Of a stretch of 64,000 nucleotides of DNA, positions 1-12,259 are shown in pieces. The stretch is from contig NC_084591.1 of NCBI RefSeq assembly GCF_033807715.1, positions 43,798,868 through 43,862,867 on the forward strand, given 5' to 3'. The notes beneath the pieces are model-generated. The model had not been told where the DNA came from and did not search any database. It saw only the letters and a program-made list of their open reading frames with translations. Both the position numbers and the translations under genes were made by a program. The stretch is from Cololabis saira (Eukaryota > Chordata > Actinopteri > Beloniformes > Belonidae). Positions within the stretch are counted from its first letter, which is position 1, and every line of letters begins with the position of its first letter.

Positions 1-689
1 GATGGATCTGACGCCGGATGAAGTTCACTAGCTTGACCTGCTGGTAAAACTTGAGGTCTGAGGGACGACACATGAGGGCACGGTGACGACACAAGCACAC
101 GTCACACCAACACAAGAAAATACAACTAAACTCAGGCGAACATAACTCTCCTATGTCACACCACACAGTTAAATTGACAATTTCTTCACCAGTCCCTGTA
201 ATGTTTCACAGGAAGCCCTGTAAAACTGTGTTTTTACAGGACTGAACTGTGCAGGAATAAGGAAATATTTGGAAGAAGAAAGAAAAGATCTACCGTATTT
301 TCTGGACTATAAGCCGCTACTTTTTTCATAGTTTTTCAACCGTGCGGCTTATACAAAGGTGCGGCTATTCTGTGGATTTTTCTTCCACCTCTCGGGGCGC
401 TTTAACCGGAATTAGAATTTAAAAAAAAGACAAAATAAATGCAAAGAAGAATACACTACTACTTAGCAGATAGAAGTAGGTAGAAGCAGATTTCAAACAG
501 ACAAATAGATACCGGTTATTTTCTCTTGGTTCTGTCCCGTTTTAATCAGCAAAGTTGCTGCCGTGTTAAAAGACACTGTTAGGAAAAGGATTTATTTAGG
601 TACAAACATGTACATCATTTACAGTTCAAAATCCTTCTGTACATGTAGTAAATATCTAATCTAACAACATAAATATTTGCGGTTTGCAA

Positions 690-723
<34 letters not shown>

Positions 724-3700
724 GAGCGGATGCGGCTTATATGCAGGTGTGACTTATAGTCCAGAAAATACGGTACTTTTAGTCCACAATCCTCTGTTTT
801 AATCCGACATGTATTGAAAGAATCACCCTCACGTCTGAGAGAAAACGCCGTCATATTTACACCTTCACTTCACAAATCTGAGTTGTTAGTCACAAAAAGG
901 AATAGATGCACAATGCACATAACATAAATACAGATATCTTACTGCTGGTAAACAGATACTTCATGATGACATAAGTAGTGGTCAACATCTTCATTTACTT
1001 ACTGAGTTGTGTCCTAAGCTGATGCAGATCAAAGGCATGTACACCCTGCAAAAAAAAGAAAAAAAAGATATGTGACACAAAACCCTCAGCAATCATGACA
1101 CATCAAAAAATCCTCAGGAAATGCTGGATGGAGAAGTGTTGTCCTTTTAATCAAAAGAATTCAGACCCATTTTGAGAGAAATTAGTTTTTTTGTTTGTTT
1201 TGTTTTTTACTTTAAACCCTGACTCTTTCCATGCAGGTTAAGGTTCAAGCAACATCAGACAATTATAAAACTGGAGAGTAAAACTGTGGCGAGGCTCCAG
1301 CAACAGCTACAACATCCTAAACAGACCGATAACCAGGGAGTGGAACTTCAGCTGCGTTTATTAAAATCTATTCATGTTCAAGATTCGTCTACGCTTTTTC
1401 TTGGAGTCAACTGTGCTTCAGTCTGTGAAACAAGACCTTACCTTCATGTGTGTGTAGATCTGGTCCATCGTCTCTGACTGATGATCACAGAACAGACACA
1501 CAGCAGAGACTGGATGAGCTCGCCAGTCTGACCAGTCGCTGAGGGGGATTAAAAAAATAAAAAAAAACAACTGTTGAAAACAAAGTCAAGGCCATCATAC
1601 GACTCAGAAATCTTAACTGGAAAAAGTCCATGTTGAAGAACTTTTTATTGGTTTCTTGGATTAAAAATGTTACTGGAAAAGACGGCACATGGCTCTAATC
1701 CTCCCCCGAAAGACGATTAGACTAAAACAAAGTAGATAGTTGTTCTGATGAACATACTTGTAGCAATACCACTTATGGCCTACAGTGGCAACTACAGTTA
1801 ACTCTACGAGTCGTGTGTGGGTGTAAGTAAAAAAGATGAAAATGTCTTATCGAGTTTCACCAATACATGAAAAATTAGGTCTGTAGGAATTTATTCCTAT
1901 AGACCTCCAAATAAATTATTTTTTCCAGGCCTCAACTTTTGACAGAACTGTCTCCAGCTCACAGCCAATGTTTTAATTTAGTTTTAATTTGTTTTAGCAA
2001 GTTCCTTGTTAGGATGAGTGGTTTTTAATGGATAATTATCTTCATTATCATATTCAAATGTATGTATTTGAGGGAGGAGACAGGGCGGAGTGTTGTGCTC
2101 AAATCCACGCTGATTGTGATGTTCAAAGGAACCTGCGTGGATTTTGGCGAACGCACAGTTTTGAACATCAGAATTTTTTTTTGCGTACGTGAAAATTCCA
2201 CGCACGGATTCACGTTGAATTCCACGCACTCTTGGATCATGAGGCCCCTGGTGTGGTAGGAAACTGCATGTATAGTGTGGTGACGATTGTGACTCGTGGG
2301 AGGTGGAAACGCACCCTCAAAAAGGACAGACTTGTTCCTGGTGGCTGTAAATAATATATATATATATAGATATAGATATCTTAGATGAATTGATTGGTGG
2401 ATGGGTTTTGTTTAGGAAATATTAAATTGGGTGTGCAAATAAAATTTACTTTAAGTCGATAAGGGATTTATTTAATTTATGAACAGTTATATTTAATGCA
2501 CACTTAACACTTCTGTTCACTATAATCAAGAGACTTAGAAATCAATAAGTTACATCAACATTAAACTCGGCTGAATGTAACATACTTACTCATCATCATC
2601 ATCCACCATCTCACGGTCATCTTCACTCTGAACATCTTCCCAGGTTTTTCCAAGTTCCTGACAGGAGAACAGATATAAAACCAAAAATAGTCACAAAAGA
2701 GTGAATCCCCTAATGTCCTGTCCAATGTGTGTGCATGTGTGTGTGTGTTTTTTTAGCAATCAAAGAAGCAGAGAAGAAACAGAAAGAAGACGTTTCTCTG
2801 TCAGTACAACACGTCTGCAGATATTTGAACACAAACTTTGTAAATGTGTGGCTGAAGTTACGGTGGGAGGGAAAGAAAACTGTCTAATGATGGTGAAATA
2901 ACTTTTAATGTACAAAATCAGCTGTGACTGTGTTGTAAGGGGCTTGGATAAAACCACCTGCTAAATGTAAAGTAATTATCAGAGAAGTATTTGTGAGAAC
3001 AAGTTCCTTTTCTTAAAGAACAACTTCTTCAAGCAGCTTCAACACAGGCTGGAGCTGCTATTGTAAGCCAAAAAGGAGGCAGGAGAAGTTAAACATCCTT
3101 TTCCTGGCTGGCAGAGACAAGAAAACTCATGATTTACTTCACAGAAGTGTAAAGGCGTCTTGTTTTACCAGATAGTTGATGACGTAGAAGCGGTCATATT
3201 CTCGGTTGTTGGCGTTGATGCGGCGGTGAGCTTTTTTCCTCATGTGATCCTTCAGAGTGGTTTTATCTCGAAATGTTTTCTCACAGTACAAACACTGCAG
3301 TCTGATGGAAATGAAAAGAAAAAAAACACTCACAAATATGAAAACAAAAAACAATGTTGCTCCTCAAGCAGATGCTAAACTCAAGCCCTGCAGTTCTGAT
3401 GAACTTCAGTGTTTTTCATCATTTGAACTGATGTGGTTGGTGAAAACTGACCAGCAGGTCAGTCATCTTAATTTCACAATGAGACACCTGGATGTAACGG
3501 CAAGCCTCCGCCCAAACTGCCTTATTCAGAGTTGGTTTTCTAACCACTCTACAACAATCAGCTGAATGTGCATATGAGCGATGAGTGCAGCATCCAGGAG
3601 AGCTGCCTCTCATCTTCATTTGTCTCTCTAGTTACAGAGGTTCTTTGCTTTCTTGAAGGAACAGCGTATAACAATGATTGACACCTTGCTGTCAACCATC

Positions 3701-6700
3701 TCCACTGCTGTCCACCTATCATCTGCTTACAGAATGCATCTATTAGCCCTTTAACACAGAGCTGAATCCACTTATTTAGTGCTAAACTGGTCTGTCTGAT
3801 TGTGTCTGAACTGGGCCTGGCTCAAACCCCTCCCCCACTATAATTAGAGCTAATCTTTAAAAATGTGTGGGGTCTAAAACACAGACTCGAATCCAGCTAT
3901 TCTTCCTCAGTGTCCCATCCTGACAAACCACTTGTGGTCCAACAGCAGGTGTATGTGACAGATGCCACAAAAACAGCTGAAGCCGTTCTGGAGATGCATC
4001 CGTGAAAAAACGATGTTAAGAACGATGTTGGTCACTATTATTGCTCTTCTGATTCAAACTTTCGCCACCTTTCCTTCCAAGGCCACAGCACGCTGGGTTG
4101 ATGGTACGGCTGTTTTACCCTTAACCCTCACTGTTTATCTCTGTTCATAACTGAATGATTCAAACTGGATTTATATTTTTTATGAATTTAAACTACATTT
4201 GAAATCAGAAAATTGAACAACACTTTGTTTGGAGCCGTGTTACACAGACACAAACGACTCGGTTCATACTTGTCCAGTTTACTCTGCAGAGTGTCCAAGA
4301 AGTCGTCACAGTAGACGATGTTGTCCGGCAGCCCGATGCTGAAGGAATGATCTCTGGCCATGTGGTTGAGCAGTGATGACCTGGAAAACATGACATCAGT
4401 GAGATTCACCTACTGACATGACAGCACGGCTGTCATTTATTTTATTCAGATTCAGATTCATTTTATTGTCATTGAGTCAGCGGCCCAGCACAGTGAAATT
4501 TGTTCCAGTACAGCCCGTCCAAGATGATAACATTTTACCTCTTTGAAATCTAACTGGTTTTTTTTGTTCAAGAAAAACCCTATGAATAGTTTTACCATTA
4601 ACTTTATATCCTCAGTAATAGTGACAGAATACAATCACTTTTAGCTAAAAGTTAGTCAAATGAAGACAATCAATGCTTTTGTTGCTGCTCTTTCCTACCT
4701 GGAAAGGTTTGTCTAAATCATTTTGTTTTTACAGACGGTACAGGGACAGGTGTGCATCACCTGTTTCCACTGAACTCTTCATTGCAGAACATGCAGAGTC
4801 GCTGGAAGGTGCAGGCATCTCTCTCATGCTGCTGCTGCTCCAGCACCTCCTCCTGTAGAAATTAGATAAACGGATGTCATAGTATGAATACAAAATCATG
4901 AAATACTTGGGTAGAAAAAAACAGGAATAATAATAGAAAATATCGTATGAATATGATAGATAATATCAATATGATTAGTATTAACACATATCACTTGATA
5001 AAAGTATATGTTCCAGTATTTGTACACTGCAAAGATTTAGATCCGGGCGACTCTTATTGCAGTTGGTAGGAACAATTTTCTGTATCTTAGAGCAGGGGGT
5101 TGAATGAGTCTGTTGCTTAAGCTGCTGTTTAGCTTGTCCAGAGTATTTTGGAGGGGAGGGATTGTCCATGATTGCCAGCAGTTTTGCCAGCATCCTCTCC
5201 TCCACCACTTCCTCCAGGGTGACAAGTTTCGAGCAAACAGACTCAGCCTTCTTGATCAGTTTGTTCAGTCTACCTCCATGTCGCACCCCAGGACACTGAA
5301 GCGATTAAGTTAAATCTAATGAGAGAGCCTCGGGTACGTTTTTGTTTCATACCTAGGGTTAAATTACCATAATTATTAATAACAGCTGTTTCAGCATCAG
5401 CTGCAGAAAAATGTGAGGTCGACGGCTGCAGAAATGTACCATGACACTAAATTCAGCACCAATCGTTTTTTCTTTATATTGAAACATTTTCACTTCAGTT
5501 ACTTTCAAGAGACTAATTAAGAAAATAGTTACAGTCAAATAGCATCTTAAACTCAGAATGTATCAACAAAGTAACCTGGCAAAGTCTCCTTCTGAAATGA
5601 TATACCACTGATCATTACAGTAAGATGTGTTGTAACAAGGCAGATTGTAGTAAATATATTAATCATGCGTAATGCTGCACAACAGATGTTCTTTCCCTGC
5701 AGGAGGACATGAACCTGGAGAGACTGAGGGCTCAGAGACCACAAACTTCTTGGTTCAAAGGCTTCTCCAAGTCTGAGTCAGAAAACACATCTTTTTGGTC
5801 TTCCCGACATGAATCAATCAAGAGAAACGTTACTGTACATCAAAAACGATAACGTGTTTGGATTAAGATTAGGGGTGTAACGCTACACTAATCTCACGAT
5901 ACGGTACGATACACGATATTGAGGTCACGATAACGATACGATTATAGCAGTATTTTTTTAACAACCTTGAATGAGGAACATATGACTGTAAAAAATTGTC
6001 TTTTATTTGAAAAGACACAAAATACAAAACAATGCTGTACGTTTGCCTTATTGTTCCAGTTTGTAATGCTTTATAACTGTTTAAGTTTTAAAGAGAAAGC
6101 CAGGCCAACCATTTTCCACAAACTGAACTAAAAGTAAATGTCAGGTTTGCATTATGCATCTTCAGTTTCATACAAGTACAAATATTTTGCCACAAACTGA
6201 ATAATTTCTCTCATGTACGATTTTACTTTTTTCTTTTCCAAAATTTAACAACTACAATTAAATAAATAAATAAATAAAAGTAAATAAATACATACAATTT
6301 TACATCATAAAAAAGATTGATTCATGCTCACCTTATAAGTGTAAGAGGAGATTTACTTTTGTTAAGAAGGTTATTTTGGTAATTCAGGGTTCATTATTTT
6401 ATAAATATATTCTTTATATTGTGATGTAAATCAGGGACTATAATGACACTAGTCAGTTTATCTGTAATGATTAGTCTGTTTTAGGGCGGAGTGATACGCC
6501 ACAGTACGGCACTAGGTGCTGTGTTGATGTTCTAAAATCCTACACTGTTGAGGGACATTAAAGTACACTGGAACCCAGCAGAAGTTGTCCCCGTGTTTAT
6601 CCTACTCACAACCAGAAAAAGGTTTAATTTAATAAGGTAAGGCTTAACTCTACACCAGCCTTACATTAGTAAAAGTTCAGAGCTCAAAACGGGACCACAA

Positions 6701-9164
6701 AACGGGACTAGTTTCTTCTGAGCGGAGTAAGATTTTGGTCCGCGGGTCGAGATGCGGTCGCGGCCGCGGTCGGATGCGCGTTACTAGTCAACACAATAGA
6801 TTAATATTAATAACCCAATATCGCGATACACTTTGTCACCTCCATGACACGTATCGTGACGTTTTTGTATCGCGAAATTTCGTTGCACGATATATTGTTA
6901 CACCCCTAATTAAGATGCATGATTATTGATGATGGGCTAAAAACGTCATCCATGAGCCAACATTTTCAGGTGGACTAGAATTTAGCTGATGCTGCATATG
7001 CTGTTCAGATGCTCACCAGCCGTTTCTGCTGGAGATTCTCTCTGAGGATTCGGTCTTCTGGAAGGACGTCACACAGCAAGAAGTATTCTTCCCATTTCTC
7101 TGGAGGTCAAAAACTTGTCAGATGTGGACATGTCATGACTCTGAATCATTTACATTGTTAAAAGGACTTTCTCAGAAGGATGAAGCTTAGATTCAGTGTG
7201 TGATGTCCGGCCTCCTCAGCCCCGACTCACCAGCTGGACCAGTGGAGTTGGTCTTGATCACACTACAGAAATCTGTGACTGGTTGCTCCAGGAATCTGCC
7301 CTTCCAGTATAGGACGTACCTGTTTGAGGAAACATAAGCTCTTCTGAACAAAATGATTTGACTCAACAACTGTTCATGAATGATTTACTACTTTTCTCAT
7401 ATTTATCCTTGCATCCGCCAAGATAACAAGGTTACGCGGTAACTTTATATTGTCCAGAGGTGGCAAAATCTACTACCTAATGAATAATTTTAATGGTTTA
7501 TTAAAACCTTGTTGGTCACTGCTTCTTCCAGTGATGGACTGTTACTAGATCTTTGCTCTGTGCTCTTATGAGGACCTGCTCGTGGTACATGGGACTACTC
7601 AGACAGACTACTCAAGCCTCAACTTCAGATCTTTTCTCTCTGTCCTTTTTCTAAGCCTGGTTACACAAACAGGGGAGCGTCAGCAGCTTGGACACAGGTT
7701 TGGATTCATACTTAGGGAGGTCTGCGATGAGTTTGACGTCAGCAATGACCAACTTGTGCTCCAGCACCAGGTGTTTGAGTAGCTGCTCCTTCTGCACCAG
7801 CGGGAATGACTCCGAACAGAAAAGACACAGCAGCAGCAGCTCAGCACTGGAACAATGCTCACTGGGAAGACTGCAACTTTCAGCTGAAAGCTCTGGGAAA
7901 CACAGAGGCTCCAGGATGCTCCCCTCACCTGAAGGAAGAGGGAACTTCAGATCACCAAAAAAATGACTGAGCACCAGCATAAAGCAAAGAACATTACTAG
8001 AATTAAGATTAAATACATGAAGAAGGTTGTGCCTACATTACATCTCTGCTCTTATTTCTAGATATGTCTGAACTGCCCGTGCATACGATTTAAATTCTAT
8101 AAATAAACTTGCGCCAGTCTTGCCAGAAATGAATGTAATAACAGCTACAGACCTCTAATACACTATTTGGAGCAATAGATAATTTATATCATTAAGCTTT
8201 TTAATGACATGTAACTAAAGAGTTTCTGTGATCAGAACAGTGGATTGCATCTTCTGAACAAGGATCTAAAAGTCTGTAACACCTTTTTTTCCCGTCATGT
8301 ACTTCATGTAATCCTATTGGATTTATTATTTGTGCTTTTTATTATTTTACCTTCTTTTCTCATAATTTTATTTCATTTTATTTGTTATTTACTGTCTAAT
8401 TATGTCTTGCCGCTTTTAATGTTGATGTAAAGCACTTTGAATAACCTTGTGTTGAATTGTGCTATATAAATAAACTTGCCTATTAGTTGTTTACAACCAA
8501 TAGGTTTGCCTTGTAATCCGCAGCTTTAAAAAAGACGTAACATTTTGGTGACGGAAACAACATTCTTGAATTTGAAATGAATGTTGTTCCTTATTCAAAA
8601 ATGGCGTATTCTTGAAAACAGACATTTTAAGACCAAACCCTTGTTGAATGCACAGTAACTTAAGAGATAAGAAAGCTTCAACGCTGCTTTTTGAAATGTA
8701 AAATAACCAATTACACTATTTTATTTTTGTTTTCCCTTCAAACAAACAACAATATCATCATCATCATCATTATTATTATTATTATCACCATCATTACAAT
8801 ACCTGTTTTTGTGTTGCAATTTGACAAAAGGAGTTAATTGTACTGTAAATAAAGATGAAAAACGTGTATTTGAGTACAGTAGTTATATGTTTTTCGGTCA
8901 GTTGTTTATTTGTTGTTTCTCTGTTTGTTTCTTCATTTATGTGATTTCAAAAACTGAACTGCTGTTAGTAGAGAACATGCAGCTGCAGCTTTACTGGTCT
9001 TATACGAGGTTTGTATTGTATTGTATTGCGTGTACGTTACCAGAGATTGTATATTAACAACACGAGCACATACAACATAATTAAACATAGTGATAACTTT
9101 AAAAAAGCGAAATATTTACTAAAAACTTAATTTTACCGGCTTGTTGTCGTTCACTGGCAGCCAT
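1..9164 (-). CDS. znf277: ZNF277 zinc finger protein, 3' end beyond window
   Basis: Eleven coding exons on the minus strand, all with GT-AG junctions and consistent phase: 9137-9164 (ATG at 9164), 7712-7928, 7231-7319, 7017-7099, 4761-4852, 4270-4380, 3169-3301, 2590-2657, 1442-1538, 1003-1045, and 57 down to the window edge. The translation follows vertebrate ZNF277 in order: an N-terminal ILEPL block, then a first zinc finger with CLFC and an EH ending (exon 2), LPDNIV (exon 6), and LQCLYCEKTFRDK with NREYDRFYVINYL (exon 7). After these come an acidic DDDD stretch, DWSDW with a CLFC finger (exons 8-9), and FYQQVKLVNFIRR (exon 11). ZNF277 is a C2H2 protein; from the family it is known as a nuclear/ribosomal-protein (uS5) partner. 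The last C-terminal exon or exons lie outside. No frameshift or stop was seen in any exon, so it looks intact. Introns carry TIR elements and LINE remnants. Family assignment is firm; exact junctions are by eye. Confidence 0.93.
291..775. mobile_element. TIR MITE in last ZNF277 intron
   Basis: Left end TACCGTATTTTCTGGACTAT and right end (reverse complement) TACCGTATTTTCTGGACTAT form terminal inverted repeats of more than 20 bp. They enclose about 440 bp without coding capacity and with a long T run at about 692-717. The outer TA could be the target duplication of a Tc1/mariner-like element. Family not certain. Confidence 0.7.
1984..2252. mobile_element. Truncated copy of a GAGGCCCC-ended TIR element
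   Basis: Ends at about 2237-2250 with ATGAGGCCCC, preceded by CCACGCAC-type repeats and TTTTTTGCGTACGTG. The same terminal sequence closes the 30263-31556 element. No matching left end was found, so it is a partial copy. It lies in a ZNF277 intron. Confidence 0.45.
5037..5286 (-). pseudogene. LINE C-terminal remnant in ZNF277 intron
   Basis: Two overlapping minus-strand frames give RLNKLIKKAESVCSK, EEVVEERMLAKLLAIMDNPS and, in the other frame, NTLDKLNSSLSNRLIQ and YRKLFLPTAIR. These match the conserved tail that follows the reverse transcriptase in many fish LINEs (a frameshifted end-of-ORF2 remnant). It is not part of ZNF277. No intact reverse transcriptase is nearby. Confidence 0.6.
5870..6908. 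mobile_element. hAT non-autonomous element with perfect 8-bp TSD
   Basis: The ends are TAGGGGTGTAAC (5870) and GTTACACCCCTA (6908). They are flanked by a perfect 8-bp direct repeat ATTAAGAT at 5862-5869 and 6909-6916. The 8-bp duplication and the RGGGGTG terminus are hAT hallmarks. Subterminal repeats carry ACGATA and TATCG motifs. The 1,039 bp contain no transposase, so it depends on a partner in trans. It lies in the large ZNF277 intron between exons 4 and 5. Confidence 0.88.
8245..8486 (+). repeat. LINE 3' end (L2/Maui-like tail)
   Basis: The stretch ends in AAAGCACTTTGAATAACCTT and GTGCTATATAAATAAACTTG, the typical 3' tail of L2-group LINEs in fish. No coding sequence remains. Confidence 0.5.
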
Positions 9165-9840
9165 AATATTCTTCTTCTTCTCCCTTTTTCCTGCTTCTTC
9201 TTCTTCGTCTGTTTTTAAAGCCAGGCTAGGAACCAGCGCTACAGTTGTATGCTGCCATCTAGTGTACAGAAAGTGTAACGTCATGGCAAGGCAAGGTACA
9301 GTACGTACAGCACAATTCATACAAAAGGCAATTCAAAGTGCTTTACAGCTACATAAAATCCCACGAAAGCAAATAAAATCATTGTAAAAAACATTAATTA
9401 ATTTGATTACAAATGAAGACTGCAGGTAAAATCCTTTCAGTTGTCATATATAGATGCTAAATAGAACGGTTTTCAGCCTGCATTTGAACATTGACGTAAA
9501 CGGCTTAAATTAAACCAGATATTGAACCAGATATCTTTTTGATATTCAAGTAATGTATTTCACCTATCTTTCTCTATTCCCTGTTTTTTAATATTCTAAT
9601 CTCTTTCTTTCGGTTCTTAGACTAACCTTTTTAAATTGACGACACATCATGTTCTATAAACTCCCCAGTTACAGGCATTATAACTATGATTATAAATATA
9701 TGCAAAGTAATTTAGGCTAAATGTAAACGTAAAATTATCACTTGTTTTTTCCTGCATCTTTGTCTAAATCTTCTCACTTATTTAGAATTTTACAAGGAGT
9801 ATTTTTATTATTATCATTTATTTTTTATTTATTTTATATT

Positions 9841-9954
<114 letters not shown>

Positions 9955-10154
9955 TATTCCATCAAAATGTGGGATTTTCTACATCTTTTATTTTTATATT
10001 TTATTTTTTTAAATATTTTTTTATCCCGACTTTTCCCCATTATATCACCCAGTGCTTTTAAGTCAGTCCTGGACATTGCTCACCCATACCAACCCCAGGA
10101 GGGCCCTGCACTCCACAATAAATGTGGGTTTTACTTTGAACAATAAAAGCTAAG

Positions 10155-10560
10155 AATGTCAGGACCTTTAAATAACCACGCAGACAGGGGCTATAGCCTA
10201 TAGAAAAGGACAATCTTTATTAATAATTCGTTAATAAACACATAGGGGGCTTCGAGAGTAATGTCGGTCGGGGCGCAGATCATAACACACAACAGGCTCG
10301 CCTCTTATTATACAGCCCACTACATCTCAGGCTGGCTTCACTATTAGTGACAGCATTTTCTCTTAATCTATCGCAGAAACTCTTACAATTTCTATAAGAG
10401 AGGGGGGAACGTGATTGGTAAAAAAGTAAGCCATTAGTCAAAAGAAAGTCACAATGTGGGTTTATGTTGGGAGTGGTTGAGAGTGTAATCATGTCATAGA
10501 GTAAATTCAAATTCAAATTCAAATAACAATCTGTCATCTGTCGTCAAGAAATCCTAACCG
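10155..10560 (-). repeat. Possible solo LTR, minus orientation
   Basis: Read on the minus strand there is a TATA-like stretch (TGTATAATAAGAGGCGAGCC) followed by AATAAAG about 110 bases later, in an order that fits an LTR (U3-R-U5). No coding sequence adjoins it. The edges were not resolved. Confidence 0.3.
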
Positions 10561-10704
10561 CCGTTGCCCCCAGCATTTCTTAAACATATAAATTCCCTCC
10601 AGCAGCGCATCTGCCTCCAGCACCTGATGGGTGGACAATAGTGAGAGGCAGCATCAGCTCCTTGACATTGGTGAGAAGGCAAAAGAATAAAGATGGTAAG
10701 TAAG

Positions 10705-11326
10705 TAGGGTTGCCAACCGTCCCTTGAAAAACGGAATCATCCCGTATTTATAAACTAAAGTACGCGTCCCGTATAAAAGGACACACTTTGTCCCGTATTA
10801 CTGTGAGTGTCAAAAAATAGCCATAAAATGCCAATGGAAAATGGCCTTGAGCTGTTGAGTTCATGTTTTTTTCTGTTTTACTCCAACTGTAGCTACAGTC
10901 ATGGTCTTTGAGGCAAAAATATGTTTACAACTTTTCTACAGACTTTCTGTTTGCACTTTTGTTATTGCACTAAAAATGTGCACTATTACAAAATGGATGT
11001 GCTTTATTTCTATTGTTTTATATTAATTAATACAATTTTAAGTTAAGCAGGACAGGTTTCTGTTTAAGAAAGATACTTATTTTATTCAGTTCATTTTGTT
11101 ATTTTGTATTATAGTGAATTGCTGGATAATAATTTGTTTTCCATGTGTTCATGGCATTCAAAAATATGCATCTAATTCAATAGTTAAAAATAGTTAAATA
11201 ATTGTTTCACTCACAAAAAAAGGGGCTAAAAAATTTCACCACGCCAGGAAAGGTGAAGGCCATCGGGTTGGCCGGCCCGGCCAATGAGGTGTCCCTTGTT
11301 TATTTTTCAAGAAGTTGGCAACCCTA
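10705..11326. mobile_element. hAT MITE with perfect 8-bp TSD
   Basis: The termini are TAGGGTTGCCAAC and GTTGGCAACCCTA, flanked by identical 8-bp direct repeats TAAGTAAG (10697-10704 and 11327-11334). The 622 bp are non-coding, so this is a non-autonomous hAT-type element. Subterminal CCCGTATT motifs occur near the left end. Confidence 0.9.
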
Positions 11327-12259
11327 TAAGTAAGTAATGACTAAAAGTCGCTCAGAAGTTACATTTTAAAAGCTAAATTGTCTGTATAGGGAAGGGTGTT
11401 GCTACGTTTTGCAAAAGACTGGCGGTTTTCAGTGAGTTCAAATTTCTTTGACCGTTGGTCAACTAACTGTAGCAGAAGCAACTTTAGGTTAAAGGAGCAT
11501 GAGGCAGGATAGAGGCAGGATTTATGAAAAAAATTCGTATATGTTTCAAGTTTCTAGTAATAATGTCTTATGAAGCGTTCCAAACCAAAAAGAATGAGCT
11601 CTCTAGTGTATCTCTCCTTTGCCTTGAACAGGCTGTGTGCTGCAAAATGTGCTGCAATTCGGACTCCAAATTTCCCACGCTGGGCGCCGGATGTGACGTC
11701 ACATGACGCTGCATGTGCGTTCTCCCCGTTCTCCCGTGCCGGCTTCACTGTTGGCTGCAGTACCCCCGACGGCCGTCGTGGTGAAGGGTGGCGCTAGAGA
11801 GTCTCATTTCTTAAAAGGAGCCTCAAGCTCCTTTAAATAGTAGTGATGTGAGGATCAATACTGAAATATCGATACTTCCGATACCAGATCTGTATGCTCT
11901 AAAATCGTTTCTCAAACTAAAATATCTGTACTTTTAATACTTCAGTCATTTGTGGTAACAGGAATATGGCGGAAAGTAACTAAACTATTCAGATTTTGTC
12001 TAAATGACACGCTGCTTGTAGGAACTATTATTATTCTCTTATTTATCTTGATGGTTTTATTATTTTACTCTATTTACTTTATTTATTTTAAGTTATTTTT
12101 TTGCGATGGAAACACCTTTTTCAAACACTGGTTTTTCTGTTGTAACAGCTGGGTTATATTGTGAATGAGGCCGCTACCTCAGTATACTTCTGACTTTAAA
12201 ATAAATAGCTAAATAAGTGATTAAGCTGATGTAACTGAGTCCGTTCTGTTCCTGCTCAG

